A stretch of 64,000 bases of DNA from Rhizobium mesosinicum (GTDB taxonomy: Bacteria > Pseudomonadota > Alphaproteobacteria > Rhizobiales > Rhizobiaceae): NCBI RefSeq assembly GCF_019511345.1, contig NZ_JAEUAK010000002.1:248001-312000 (forward strand), read 5' to 3'. The notes under the pieces were generated by a model. The model worked only from the letters and a program-made list of their open reading frames with translations, was not told the DNA's origin and did no database searches. Positions 53,615-62,271 of this stretch are shown here, one piece after another. Position numbers and translations under genes: made by a program. Position 1 is the first letter of the stretch; every line of letters starts with the position of its first letter.

Positions 53615-54799
53615 ATGAGCAAGACCTGGCGCCCGGCAACCCAACTCGTCCACGGCGGAACGCTCCGCTCGCAATATGGCGAGACTTCGGAGGCAATCTA
53701 CCTCACGCAGGGCTTTGTCTACGATACGTCGGAAGCCGCTGAGGCGCGCTTCAAAGGCGAGACGGATGGTTTCATCTACGCGCGCTACGGCAGCCCCACC
53801 AATGACATGTTCGAAAAGCGCATGTGCGCTCTCGAAGGCGCTGAAGATGCCCGTGCCACGGCCTCCGGCATGGCCGCCGTCACCGCCGCCATCCTCTGCC
53901 AGCTGAAGGCCGGTGATCATATCGTTGCCGCCCGCGCCCTCTTCGGCTCCTGCCGCTGGGTCGTCGAGACGCTGGCACCGAAATACGGCATCGACTGCAC
54001 GCTGGTCGACGGCCGCTCTCTGGAGAACTGGGAAAAGGCGATCACGCCAAAGACCAAGGTGTTCTTCCTGGAAAGCCCGACCAATCCGACGCTGGAAGTG
54101 ATCGACATCGCCGGTGTCGCCAAGCTCGCCAACCAGATCGGCGCCAAGGTCGTCGTCGACAACGTTTTTGCAACGCCGCTCTTCCAGAAGCCGCTGGAGC
54201 TCGGCGCCCATATCGTCGTCTATTCCGCCACCAAGCATATTGACGGCCAGGGCCGCTGCCTTGGCGGTGTGGTTCTCTCCGACAAGGAATGGATCGACGA
54301 GAACCTGCACGATTATTTCCGCCATACCGGCCCGGCCATGTCGCCTTTCAATGCCTGGACACTGTTGAAGGGCATCGAGACGCTGCCGCTGCGCGTCAAG
54401 CAGCAGACGCAGAATGCAGCAAAGATCGCCGATTTCCTCGCCGATCAGGGCAAGGTCGCCAAGGTCATCTATCCCGGCCGCAAGGACCATCCGCAGGCCG
54501 ATATCATCGCCAAGCAGATGTCGGGGGGGTCGACGCTCGTCTGCTTCGAGCTGAAGGGCGGCAAGGAAGCGGCCTTCGCGCTGCAGAACGCGCTCGATAT
54601 CGTGAAGATCTCCAACAATCTCGGCGACTCCAAGAGCCTGATCACCCATCCGGCGACGACCACGCACAAGAACCTGACGGACGAAGCCCGCGCCGAGCTT
54701 GGCATCTCGCCCGGCACGGTACGTTTCTCAGCCGGCATCGAAGACACGGACGATCTCGTCGAGGATTTTGCCCGCGCCCTGTCGAAGGTTTCGGCCTGA
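53615..54799 (+). CDS. metZ: O-succinylhomoserine sulfhydrylase
   Basis: A 394-residue Cys/Met metabolism PLP enzyme that makes homocysteine from O-succinylhomoserine and sulfide. The ATG at 53615 is chosen (family start MSKTWRPATQLVHGG); the longer frame begins inside the riboswitch. Key segments are TQGFVYDTSEAAEARF, ARYGSPTNDMFEKR, the PLP lysine in YSATKHIDGQGRCLGG, and the C-terminal ITHPATTTHKNL. SAM-II control upstream confirms its place in methionine synthesis. Confidence 0.94.
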   Translation: MSKTWRPATQLVHGGTLRSQYGETSEAIYLTQGFVYDTSEAAEARFKGETDGFIYARYGSPTNDMFEKRMCALEGAEDARATASGMAAVTAAILCQLKAGDHIVAARALFGSCRWVVETLAPKYGIDCTLVDGRSLENWEKAITPKTKVFFLESPTNPTLEVIDIAGVAKLANQIGAKVVVDNVFATPLFQKPLELGAHIVVYSATKHIDGQGRCLGGVVLSDKEWIDENLHDYFRHTGPAMSPFNAWTLLKGIETLPLRVKQQTQNAAKIADFLADQGKVAKVIYPGRKDHPQADIIAKQMSGGSTLVCFELKGGKEAAFALQNALDIVKISNNLGDSKSLITHPATTTHKNLTDEARAELGISPGTVRFSAGIEDTDDLVEDFARALSKVSA

Positions 54800-54810
54800 T
54801 CTTTTCCAGT

Positions 54811-54842
54811 ATCGGCTCTGAAAATCGGGATCGATTTTCGGG
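54811..54842. repeat. rhizobial palindromic intergenic repeat, copy B
   Basis: GAAAATCG (54820-54827) and CGATTTTC (54832-54839) flank GGAT. This matches the copy at 14499-14522, including the preceding CGGCTC/CGGCCC and a GATGC downstream. It is located 20 bases after the metZ stop. Confidence 0.6.
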
Positions 54843-55044
54843 CCGATGCATGCGCTTCAAGAGTAGAGCGCCAAGGACCACGCCGCGACGGCGGCATTTG
54901 CCTTGAAATTAACACCGAGAGTTAGGCTTAATGAACGAAAGGCCGACCAGCCGGGAGTGGCTGGGCGGTGATCACTGTACCGTTTCTTGACGGATGGGGC
55001 CACTTATAAGATACGGGTAACTTATCTTGACTAAGGTGTAAGGC

Positions 55045-55437
55045 ATGTATCGCGCCCTCACACGAGACATCGAAGTGGTTGTCGAACCCTTTTATCTGGA
55101 GGAGCAATCCGATCCGGACGACGATCGTTATGTCTGGGGTTATCGCGTCGTCATCGCCAACAACTCCGACATAGCCGTGCGTCTCGTCAACCGCTACTGG
55201 AATATTACCGACCAGAACGGGCAGATCGACGAGGTCAGCGGCCCAGGGGTCGTCGGTGAACAGCCGCGGCTGCAGCCGGGGGACACCTATGAATATTCAT
55301 CGGGCTGTCCGCTGGATACGCCGTCGGGCCTGATGTTCGGCCACTATCAGATGGAAACGGACGAAGGCGAGATGTTCGATGTCGAGATACCCGCCTTCTC
55401 GCTGGATTCGCCCGGCCTGCTCAGAGTGCTGAACTAG
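55045..55437 (+). CDS. apaG: ApaG protein
   Basis: A 130-residue single-domain ApaG (immunoglobulin-like fold): [60 protein letters not shown] and GLMFGHYQM are typical. ApaG has been linked to Co2+/Mg2+ homeostasis and to binding of nucleotides, but the activity is not settled. It is separated from metZ by 245 bases, with an inverted repeat (CAGCC...GGCTG) upstream. Confidence 0.93.
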   Translation: MYRALTRDIEVVVEPFYLEEQSDPDDDRYVWGYRVVIANNSDIAVRLVNRYWNITDQNGQIDEVSGPGVVGEQPRLQPGDTYEYSSGCPLDTPSGLMFGHYQMETDEGEMFDVEIPAFSLDSPGLLRVLN

Positions 55438-55447
55438 GGCCGCCCCA

Positions 55448-56440
55448 CTACTCCGCCGGTGCTACCTCATGCACCGGGAAGCGATAGGTGGTCGAGCAGA
55501 ACTCGCAGGTCACGGCGATCTCGCCGTTTTCCTGGCTTGCCTCGATCTCCTCGGCGCTGAAACCCTTCAACACGCCGCCGATCTTTTCGCGCGAACAGCT
55601 GCAGCGATCGAAGACCGCCCGCGGATCGTAGACGCGCACGCCACGTTCGTGGAAGAGGCGGAAGAGCAGGCGTTCCGTGCCGACCTGTGGATCGGTCAGT
55701 TCGTCAGCATCGACCGTTTCAACAAGCGAACGGGCTTCCGTCCAGGCATCGTCCTCGACATGCGCGCCCTCACGTGTATCGCCATCGCCGCCATGAAGGT
55801 CGGGCTGACGCATGCGCTCCGGCGCTTCCGGCAGGAACTGGGCGACGAGGCCCCCTGCCCGCCAGCGGTGACGCGGCTTACCCTTCTCGTCGCGGTCGAA
55901 GAGCTCGGCGGCGGCAAGGCGCACGCGGGTCGGAATCTGCTCAGACTGGCGGAAATAGACACCGGCAATGTCTTCCAGCGAGGTACCGTCAAGTGCCACG
56001 ATGCCCTGATAGGGCTGGCTGAACTTCCCCTGATCGATGGTGAAGGCGAGAATGCCCTTGCCGAGAAGCTGTTCCGGCTCGGTTTCGCCTGCCGCAATCG
56101 CCTTGTCGAGCGAGGCCTGATCGAAGCGGGCATAGGCCCGGACATTTTCCGGCGTCGAAAAATCGGCGACCAGGAGATCGACGGGACCGTCGCTTTTGGT
56201 CTGGACCGTGAATTTGCCCTCGAACTTCAGCGAGGTGCCGAGAAGCACCGTGAGCACGACCACCTCCGCCAGAAGGCGGGCGACGGGCGTGGGATAATGA
56301 TGGCGTTCGAGGATTGAATCCAGCATCGGGCCGAGCTGGACGGCGCGACCGCGCACATCAAGCCCCTCCACCTGGAAAGGGACGACATGATCATCGCCGG
56401 CGAAATCGAACTCGCCGAGGGCGGCGGCAGCTTCTGCCAT
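55448..56440 (-). CDS. hslO: redox-regulated chaperone Hsp33
   Basis: A 330-residue Hsp33. The ATG at 56440 has AGGAG nine bases upstream; the earlier GTG is too close to it. The N-terminal domain contains AEVVVLTVLLGTSLKFEGKF. The C-terminal zinc site has the four Cys CxC (DRCSCSRE) and CxxC (CEFCST). Oxidation releases zinc and turns on chaperone activity in the cytoplasm. It follows argF on the minus strand (91-base gap) and is likely cotranscribed with argD-argF. Confidence 0.93.
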   Translation of the reverse strand: MAEAAAALGEFDFAGDDHVVPFQVEGLDVRGRAVQLGPMLDSILERHHYPTPVARLLAEVVVLTVLLGTSLKFEGKFTVQTKSDGPVDLLVADFSTPENVRAYARFDQASLDKAIAAGETEPEQLLGKGILAFTIDQGKFSQPYQGIVALDGTSLEDIAGVYFRQSEQIPTRVRLAAAELFDRDEKGKPRHRWRAGGLVAQFLPEAPERMRQPDLHGGDGDTREGAHVEDDAWTEARSLVETVDADELTDPQVGTERLLFRLFHERGVRVYDPRAVFDRCSCSREKIGGVLKGFSAEEIEASQENGEIAVTCEFCSTTYRFPVHEVAPAE

Positions 56441-56531
56441 GGCTTTCACTCCTGTTTTGTCAGAGCAGCCGGCTAGTGCACCGGCTGCTTGCGCAGCCGC
56501 GAGTTTTGGACTCGCGACATCCGATTATGGT

Positions 56532-57449
56532 TCAGATCGCGCCCAGGCACCAAGCAAGAATCGACTTCTGCGCATGAAGGCGGTTTTCCGCTTCATCGAA
56601 GACCACGGATTGCGGGCCATCGATCACCTCGTCCGTCACCTCTTCGCCACGATGAGCGGGAAGGCAATGCATGAACAATGCGTCTTTGCCGGCCTGCGCC
56701 ATCAAATGCGCGTTGACCTGATAAGGCTGGAAGACATTGTGACCGCGAGCCCGATGTTCCTGATTCATGGAGACCCAGGTATCGGTCACCACGCAATCGA
56801 CGCCGGCGACCGCACGGTCGGCATCATGGTAAAGCATGATTTCGGCGCCCTCATTGCGGGCCCAGTTCAGATAGTGATCCTTCGGCTCGGAACCAAGGGG
56901 TACGGCCATGTTCATGCGGTAACCGAAACGGGCAGCCCCTTCCACCAGCGAATGCAGCACATTGTTGCCGTCACCCGTCCAGGCAATCGTCTTGCCCTTG
57001 ATCGGGCCGCGATGCTCTTCAAAGGTCATGATATCGGCCATGATCTGGCAGGGATGGGTATCGTCCGTCAGCGCATTGATGACAGGCACCGTGGCATGCT
57101 CGGCGAGCTCCAGCATCCGGCTGTGCTCGGTCGTGCGGATCATGATCGCATCGACATAGCGCGACAGAACCTTGGCGGTGTCACCGATCGTCTCGGCGCG
57201 GCCGAGCTGCATTTCGGTGCCGGACAGGAATAGCGTCTCGCCGCCGAGCTGGCGCATGCCGACGTCGAAGGAGACGCGGGTTCGAGTGGAAGGCTTCTCG
57301 AAGATCATGGCGAGCATCTTGCCGGCGAGCGGCTTGTCAGCAGTACCCGCCTTGAATGCCTGCTTTCGCAGCTTGGCATCCTCCATGATGGTTCTGAGGT
57401 CGGATGCGGTGACTGCGGAGAGATCGAGGAAATGTTTCGGGGAAGCCAT
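56532..57449 (-). CDS. argF: ornithine carbamoyltransferase
   Basis: A 305-residue transcarbamylase of arginine synthesis that makes citrulline from ornithine and carbamoyl phosphate. The carbamoyl phosphate motif [35 protein letters not shown] and the ornithine-binding [13 protein letters not shown] are intact. It lies 45 bases downstream of argD on the same strand and is followed by hslO, so argD-argF-hslO appear as an operon. Confidence 0.96.
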   Translation of the reverse strand: MASPKHFLDLSAVTASDLRTIMEDAKLRKQAFKAGTADKPLAGKMLAMIFEKPSTRTRVSFDVGMRQLGGETLFLSGTEMQLGRAETIGDTAKVLSRYVDAIMIRTTEHSRMLELAEHATVPVINALTDDTHPCQIMADIMTFEEHRGPIKGKTIAWTGDGNNVLHSLVEGAARFGYRMNMAVPLGSEPKDHYLNWARNEGAEIMLYHDADRAVAGVDCVVTDTWVSMNQEHRARGHNVFQPYQVNAHLMAQAGKDALFMHCLPAHRGEEVTDEVIDGPQSVVFDEAENRLHAQKSILAWCLGAI

Positions 57450-57494
57450 TGTTCTTTACCTGCTACGCCCGCCAGCGGGCGGGGCATTGTCCTA

Positions 57495-58694
57495 TCAAGC
57501 GGTCTTCTTAACCTTGGCGGCGCGGATGCTTTCGGCGGCGCGCTCGAGACGGGAAATCCCCTCGCGCGCCTCCTCGGCGGTTACGACCAGCGGCGGCAGC
57601 AGGCGGATGACATTGTCACCTGCCGGGATCGCCAGAAGGTGTGCCGCGCGGATTTCCTTCAGGAGTTCAGCCGAGGGAATGGCGGCCTTGATGCCGAGCA
57701 GCAGGCCTTCGCCCCTGATATCTTCGATCACATCGGGATACCGATCCTTGAGCGATGCAAGGCCCTGGCGGAAGACGAGGGTGACATCGCGCACGTGCTG
57801 CAGGAAGCCCTCAGCCAGGATGACATCGAGGACCGCATTACCGACCGCCATTGCCAGAGGGTTGCCGCCATAGGTGGAGCCATGCGTGCCTGCCTTCATG
57901 CCCGAGGCAGCCTCTGCCGTCGCCAGGCAGGCGCCGAGCGGAAAGCCACCGCCGATGCCCTTGGCAACTGCCATGATATCGGGCGTTATACCCGACCATT
58001 CATGGGCGAAGAGCTTGCCGGTACGGCCGACGCCGGTCTGGACTTCGTCGAGGATAAGGAGCAGGCCACGCTCGTCGCAGAGCTGGCGGAGCGCCCTCAT
58101 GAATTCTGATGTCGCCGGGCGGACACCGCCCTCACCCTGCACAGGCTCGATGAGGATGCCGGCCGTCTTGTCGGTGATCGCGGCGCGGACGGCCTCGATA
58201 TCGCCAAAGGGAACCTGATCGAAACCCGGAGTCTTCGGGCCGAAACCTTCGAGATACTTCTCCTGTCCACCGGCGGCGATCGTCGCGAGCGTGCGGCCGT
58301 GGAAGGCGCCTTCGAAGGTGATGATATGGAAGCGCTCGGGACGCCCCCTGGAGAACTGGTAGCGGCGCGCCGTCTTGATGGCACATTCGAGAGCCTCGGC
58401 GCCGGAATTGGTGAAGAACACCTTGTCGGCGAACGTGGCATCCGTCAGGCGCTTGGCAAGCTTCTCCTGCCCCGGCACCTCATAGATATTGGAAAGATGC
58501 CAGACCTTGTCGGCCTGATCCTTCAGGGCCGCCACGACATGCGGATTGCCATGCCCCACGGAGGTGACCGCAACGCCCGCGCCGAAATCCAGATATCGCT
58601 CGCCGGTTTCGGTGATCAGCCAGACGCCTTCACCTCGCTCGAACCGCAATGGGGCACGAGAATAGGTATCATAAAGCGGCGAGGCTTCAGCCAT
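57495..58694 (-). CDS. argD: acetylornithine aminotransferase
   Basis: A 399-residue class III PLP aminotransferase. The ATG at 58694 has AGGAG at a normal distance. Features include [21 protein letters not shown] at the N-terminus, [17 protein letters not shown], and the PLP lysine in [14 protein letters not shown], with [12 protein letters not shown] following. It converts N-acetylglutamate semialdehyde to N-acetylornithine and may also act in diaminopimelate synthesis. It is the first gene of an argD-argF-hslO run, with an intrinsic-terminator-like hairpin in its leader. Confidence 0.93.
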   Translation of the reverse strand: MAEASPLYDTYSRAPLRFERGEGVWLITETGERYLDFGAGVAVTSVGHGNPHVVAALKDQADKVWHLSNIYEVPGQEKLAKRLTDATFADKVFFTNSGAEALECAIKTARRYQFSRGRPERFHIITFEGAFHGRTLATIAAGGQEKYLEGFGPKTPGFDQVPFGDIEAVRAAITDKTAGILIEPVQGEGGVRPATSEFMRALRQLCDERGLLLILDEVQTGVGRTGKLFAHEWSGITPDIMAVAKGIGGGFPLGACLATAEAASGMKAGTHGSTYGGNPLAMAVGNAVLDVILAEGFLQHVRDVTLVFRQGLASLKDRYPDVIEDIRGEGLLLGIKAAIPSAELLKEIRAAHLLAIPAGDNVIRLLPPLVVTAEEAREGISRLERAAESIRAAKVKKTA

Positions 58695-58752
58695 GGCGCA
58701 TCTCCTGGTCAGGCTCTGAGACAATGGACTCCGGCTAAGAAAACCAAGCCCG

Positions 58753-58817
58753 AAAAATTAAAAATGCCGCCTTTCGGCGGCCTGGAGCACTATTTACTTT
58801 CCGCACTGCAATGTCAA
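58753..58817 (-). terminator. intrinsic-terminator-like hairpin and promoter in the argD leader
   Basis: On the minus strand GCCGCC and GGCGGC (58766-58771 and 58776-58781, GAAA loop) form a stem followed by a T-rich tract (58765-58753). A TTGACA is at 58817-58812 and a TAAATA 15 bases later (58796-58791), so transcription would start just before the hairpin, about 90 bases before the argD start. It may act as an attenuator of argD-argF, or end a short RNA. Confidence 0.4.
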
Positions 58818-58934
58818 CAAAACTGAGGATTTAGCGCATGCGTCAAGCCTCAAATCGAACTTTCAGGTCTATCAACAGCTAATGTTGCAGAAATGACTCG
58901 CCCGGGAAGCAAGTTGGGGAAAACCCCGAATTCG

Positions 58935-59083
58935 GATTCATCGGATTCGTGCGACTCTTGTCACAGAGTCAGGCTCACACTAGGTTAAAGTTCAATTACT
59001 AGACTGCATGCGGCGGAACTAGTCACCAAAATTGATCAGGCGTTTCTTGCTTCGGAAACTTTCGAGGCAACGGTGAGGGATTC
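58935..59083. promoter_or_regulatory. GANTC cluster and CtrA-like box upstream of gcrA
   Basis: Four GANTC motifs (the recognition site of the CcrM methyltransferase) lie within 36 bases: GATTC 58935-58939 and 58944-58948, GACTC 58953-58957, GAGTC 58966-58970. A fifth (GATTC 59079-59083) is in the leader. TTAA (58985-58988) and TTAC (58996-58999), seven bases apart, are a one-mismatch CtrA-like box. GcrA binds methylated GANTC promoters, so methylation-sensitive autoregulation is a plausible use. The rest of 58695-59117 is covered by the argD leader entry; I see no gene there. Confidence 0.6.
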
Positions 59084-59117
59084 TGCCATCACCAACGCGA
59101 AAGGTGGAGACAGGGCA

Positions 59118-59648
59118 ATGAACTGGACAGACGAGCGTGTCGAGAAGCTCAAGAAGCTTTGGTCGGAGGGGCTGAGCGCCAGCCAGATCGCAGCGCAGCT
59201 TGGCGGTGTGAGTAGAAACGCCGTTATCGGCAAGGTTCACCGGCTCAGTCTTCCCGGCCGTGCCAAGGCCGGCGGCACGGCAACCGCGGCGCGCGCACCG
59301 AAGCGCACGACCTCGGCGCCCCGCGCCCCGAACTATGCATCTCGCATCGCTACCCGCACCGTGACGCGCCAACAGGGCGCAACGATGCTGAAGGAAGAGA
59401 TCGAGATCGAAACGGCCGAGGAAATGGAATATGTGCCGGCCAAAAATGTGGTCGTGCCGATTTCGCGCCGCCTCGGCCTGACGGAACTGACGGAGCGCAC
59501 CTGCAAGTGGCCGGTCGGCGATCCGATGAAGGACGACTTCTATTTTTGCGGTTGCGACTCGACGGACTCATCGCCCTACTGCAGCTACCATCAGCGCCTC
59601 GCCTACCAGCCGGTGAGCGAGCGCCGCAAGGCTGTCCGGGTCGGCTGA
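59118..59648 (+). CDS. gcrA: cell cycle regulator GcrA
   Basis: A 176-residue protein. The ATG at 59118 is preferred because family members start MNWTDERVEKLKKLW, the DNA-binding helical N-terminus; the longer frame adds 15 residues with no match. ASQIAAQLGGVSRNAVIGK and HRLSLPGRAK follow. The C-terminal Cys-rich part has CKWPVGDP, CGCDS and YCSYHQRLAY. GcrA contacts RNA polymerase sigma70 at promoters with methylated GANTC sites and activates S-phase genes in alphaproteobacteria. An intrinsic terminator follows. Confidence 0.95.
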   Translation: MNWTDERVEKLKKLWSEGLSASQIAAQLGGVSRNAVIGKVHRLSLPGRAKAGGTATAARAPKRTTSAPRAPNYASRIATRTVTRQQGATMLKEEIEIETAEEMEYVPAKNVVVPISRRLGLTELTERTCKWPVGDPMKDDFYFCGCDSTDSSPYCSYHQRLAYQPVSERRKAVRVG

Positions 59649-59681
59649 CCCCGCCGCTTTCGAAAAATATGCAGCATTCCG

Positions 59682-59720
59682 TTGCCCCTCCTCGCCGACG
59701 CGTGGAGGGGCAATATTTTT
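59682..59720 (+). terminator. intrinsic terminator downstream of gcrA
   Basis: TTGCCCCTCC (59682-59691) pairs perfectly with GGAGGGGCAA (59704-59713), with a 12-base loop, and is followed by TATTTTT. It lies 33 bases after the gcrA stop. Confidence 0.85.
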
Positions 59721-59872
59721 AGGCTGCTGGTTTGCCTGCAGCTGGACAAAAGCAGCTCCGAGCCCGACGGACGGGGACACCCCGCCCACTGCACATTTTG
59801 CGACTGGCAGCTCAGTAAGCAAACGGGCCGCCCGGCAAGCGAGCGACCCGTCTGGACCTCCGATCACTCGGA

Positions 59873-60556
59873 TTAGGCTTCCATGGAATATCCCGCGCCG
59901 CGGACGGTGCGGATGACATCCTGCATGTTGGAGAAGTTCAGCGCCTTGCGCAGGCGGCCGACATGGACGTCGACGGTGCGTTCGTCCACGTAGATATCAT
60001 GGCCCCAGACGCCGTCGAGCAGCTGCGAGCGAGAAAAGACCCTGCCCGGCGACGACATCAGGAATTCCAGCAGGCGAAATTCGGTCGGGCCGAGGCGGAC
60101 TTCGCGGCTCTTGCGATGAACGCGATGGGTTTCGCGGTCGAGCTCGATATCGCCGCATTTCAGAACCGTGGAGAGAACCTCCGGGCGGGCGCGGCGCAGC
60201 ATCGCTCTGACGCGGGCAACGAGTTCCGGCGTGGAGAAGGGCTTGACGACATAATCGTCCGCGCCGGTCGAAAGACCGCGAACACGTTCGCTCTCTTCGC
60301 CGCGCGCCGTCAGCATGATGATCGGCAGACGCTCGGTCTCCGGCCGCATGCGCAGCCGGCGGCAGAGTTCGATGCCGGAAACACCCGGCAGCATCCAGTC
60401 CAGGATGAGCAGGTCCGGCGTGCGCTCCTGAAGCCGGATTTCGGCCTCGTCGCCACGAAGGATCGTGTCCACCTCGAAACCTTCCGCTTCGAGATTGTAG
60501 CGGAGAAGCACGCTCAGCGCCTCTTCATCTTCAACAACTGCAACTCTTGGAATCAT
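59873..60556 (-). CDS. phoB: phosphate regulon response regulator PhoB
   Basis: A 227-residue OmpR-type regulator. The receiver has the acidic pair and the phospho-Asp53 (LILDWMLPG). The winged helix C-terminal domain has RLGPTEFRLLEFLMSSPGRV, SRSQLLDGVWG and DERTVDVHVGRLRKAL. Phosphorylated PhoB activates Pho boxes under phosphate starvation. AGGAG lies before the ATG. It is the last gene of the pst-phoU-phoB run on the minus strand, behind a 127-base gap. Confidence 0.96.
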   Translation of the reverse strand: MIPRVAVVEDEEALSVLLRYNLEAEGFEVDTILRGDEAEIRLQERTPDLLILDWMLPGVSGIELCRRLRMRPETERLPIIMLTARGEESERVRGLSTGADDYVVKPFSTPELVARVRAMLRRARPEVLSTVLKCGDIELDRETHRVHRKSREVRLGPTEFRLLEFLMSSPGRVFSRSQLLDGVWGHDIYVDERTVDVHVGRLRKALNFSNMQDVIRTVRGAGYSMEA

Positions 60557-60642
60557 GCGTGTCAGTCTCCTAATGCACGATCCTTAAACCGGGGGTGATT
60601 CAAGCAGGGGATCATGCAGGAACTCGGAATTGGCTGCATTCT

Positions 60643-60664
60643 TGCGCGCCCGCGCGGGCGCGCA
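60643..60664. repeat. 22-base palindrome between phoU and phoB
   Basis: TGCGCGCCCGC (60643-60653) and its complement GCGGGCGCGCA (60654-60664) form a perfect palindrome in the phoU-phoB gap. As RNA it could fold into a GC-rich hairpin with a four-base loop. There is no T-run, so it is not an intrinsic terminator; it may protect or slow the transcript. Confidence 0.55.
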
Positions 60665-60683
60665 TGCAATGGGCAGGTCCGGA

Positions 60684-61397
60684 TTACTCCGTCACCGCGC
60701 CGACGGTGTTGGAGCTGTCGTCCTTCGGACGCTCGCCCTCCGGCTGGGCGCCGGTCGCCATGTAGTAGATCGTCTCGGCGATGTTGGTCGCGTGGTCACC
60801 GATACGCTCGATGTTCTTGGCGCAGAAGAGCAGGTGCGTGCAGCTCGTGATGTTGCGCGGATCTTCCATCATGTAGGTCAGGAGCTCGCGGAACAGCGAG
60901 GTATACATCGCGTCGATCTCGTCGTCGCGCTCGCGGATGGACTTGGCCTTGTCGGCGGAGCGCGTCGTGTAGACGTCGAGCACTTCCTTGAGCTGGACCA
61001 GCGCCAGTTCGGACAGATGCTCAAGACCGCGGGCGAGCTTGCGCGGAACGCCGGTGCTCTGGACGGCGATGACGCGCTTTGCCGTGTTCTTGCCGAGATC
61101 GCCAACGCGCTCGAGGTCGGCGGCGATGCGGATCGAACCCATGATCTCGCGAAGGTCGGCGGCCATCGGCTGACGGCGGGCGATCGTCACGATCGCCTTG
61201 TCGTTGATCTCGCGCTCGGTGTGATCGAGGATCACATCGTCGGAAATGACCTTTTGAGCGAGCGCGGTGTCGCCGTTGACCAGCGCGCGGACGGCCTCGC
61301 CGACCATCTGTTCGGCAAGACCACCCATCTCGGAGATGCGCCGGGACAGGAATTTCAGATCGTCGTCATAGGCGGAAAAAATATGTGTCGATGCCAT
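60684..61397 (-). CDS. phoU: phosphate signalling protein PhoU
   Basis: A 237-residue, all-helical PhoU with two three-helix repeats. ISEMGGLAEQMVGEAVRAL and DLREIMGSIRIAADLERVGDLGKN, then ICAKNIERIGDHATNIAE, contain the E/DxxxD metal-binding patterns. It restrains Pho signalling when phosphate is sufficient, at the membrane with PstB and PhoR. AGGAC lies upstream of the start. Confidence 0.96.
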   Translation of the reverse strand: MASTHIFSAYDDDLKFLSRRISEMGGLAEQMVGEAVRALVNGDTALAQKVISDDVILDHTEREINDKAIVTIARRQPMAADLREIMGSIRIAADLERVGDLGKNTAKRVIAVQSTGVPRKLARGLEHLSELALVQLKEVLDVYTTRSADKAKSIRERDDEIDAMYTSLFRELLTYMMEDPRNITSCTHLLFCAKNIERIGDHATNIAETIYYMATGAQPEGERPKDDSSNTVGAVTE

Positions 61398-61441
61398 GGG
61401 GCTTTGTCCTCGAAAATCGGAAAGGCTTCACACCGCCAAAA

Positions 61442-62257
61442 TCAGCCGAACCGGCCCATGATATAGTCCTGGGTGCGCGAATCGTCCGGATTGGTGAACA
61501 TCTTGTCGGTATCGTTCTCCTCGACCAGGTTGCCGAGGTGGAACATTGCCGTGCGCTGCGACACGCGTGCGGCCTGTTGCATGGAATGCGTCACGATGAC
61601 GATGGTGTAGTTTTCACGCAGCTCGTGGATCAGCTCTTCGACCTTGGCGGTCGCGATCGGGTCGAGCGCCGAGCAGGGTTCGTCCATCAGGATGACTTCG
61701 GGGCTGACGGCAACGGCGCGTGCGATGCACAGACGCTGCTGCTGACCGCCGGAAAGGCCGGTGCCGGATTCGTGCACGCGATCCTTGACCTCATTCCAGA
61801 GGCCGGCGCGCTGCAGGCTCGACTCGACGATCTGGTCGAGGTCGGCCTTCGACTTGGCGAGGCCATGGATGCGCGGGCCGTAAGAGACGTTCTCGTAGAT
61901 CGACTTCGGGAACGGGTTCGGCTTCTGGAAGACCATGCCGACGCGGGCGCGGAGCTCGACGACGTCGATATCGGGATCGTAGATGTCGTCGCCGTCGAGC
62001 GAGATCTTGCCGGTGACGCGGCAGCCGTCGATCGTGTCGTTCATACGGTTCAGCGACCGCAGGAAGGTAGACTTGCCGCAGCCGGACGGACCAATCAAGG
62101 CAGTCACGGTGTTTTCGCGGATGTTCAGATTGACATCGAAAAGCGCGCGCTTGTCGCCGTAATAAACGGAGACATCCTGACCGATCATCTTATACGGGAC
62201 GTTGCTCATTTTCTGGTCCAGCGCCTTCTCAACTGCTGCTTCCGTCAACATGTTCAT
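61442..62257 (-). CDS. pstB: phosphate ABC transporter ATP-binding protein PstB
   Basis: A 271-residue ATPase of the high-affinity phosphate importer. Walker A is GPSGCGKST, the ABC signature is LSGGQQQRL, and Walker B is [13 protein letters not shown] with the H-loop in [14 protein letters not shown] lies before the ATG. The order pstC-pstA-pstB-phoU is conserved. Confidence 0.97.
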   Translation of the reverse strand: MNMLTEAAVEKALDQKMSNVPYKMIGQDVSVYYGDKRALFDVNLNIRENTVTALIGPSGCGKSTFLRSLNRMNDTIDGCRVTGKISLDGDDIYDPDIDVVELRARVGMVFQKPNPFPKSIYENVSYGPRIHGLAKSKADLDQIVESSLQRAGLWNEVKDRVHESGTGLSGGQQQRLCIARAVAVSPEVILMDEPCSALDPIATAKVEELIHELRENYTIVIVTHSMQQAARVSQRTAMFHLGNLVEENDTDKMFTNPDDSRTQDYIMGRFG

Positions 62258-62271
62258 GATCTTTACTCCGT

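Noticed and set aside
53414..54667. Long minus-strand open frame joining upstream of dcd (781 residues in total)
   Set aside because: It is antisense to metZ, whose family match and SAM-II control are clear. Only the part from 53413 down matches dCTP deaminase.
61408..61428. Third copy of the rhizobial palindromic repeat near phoU/pstB
   Set aside because: Only a half-site (CGAAAATCGG) is present; the second arm is missing.
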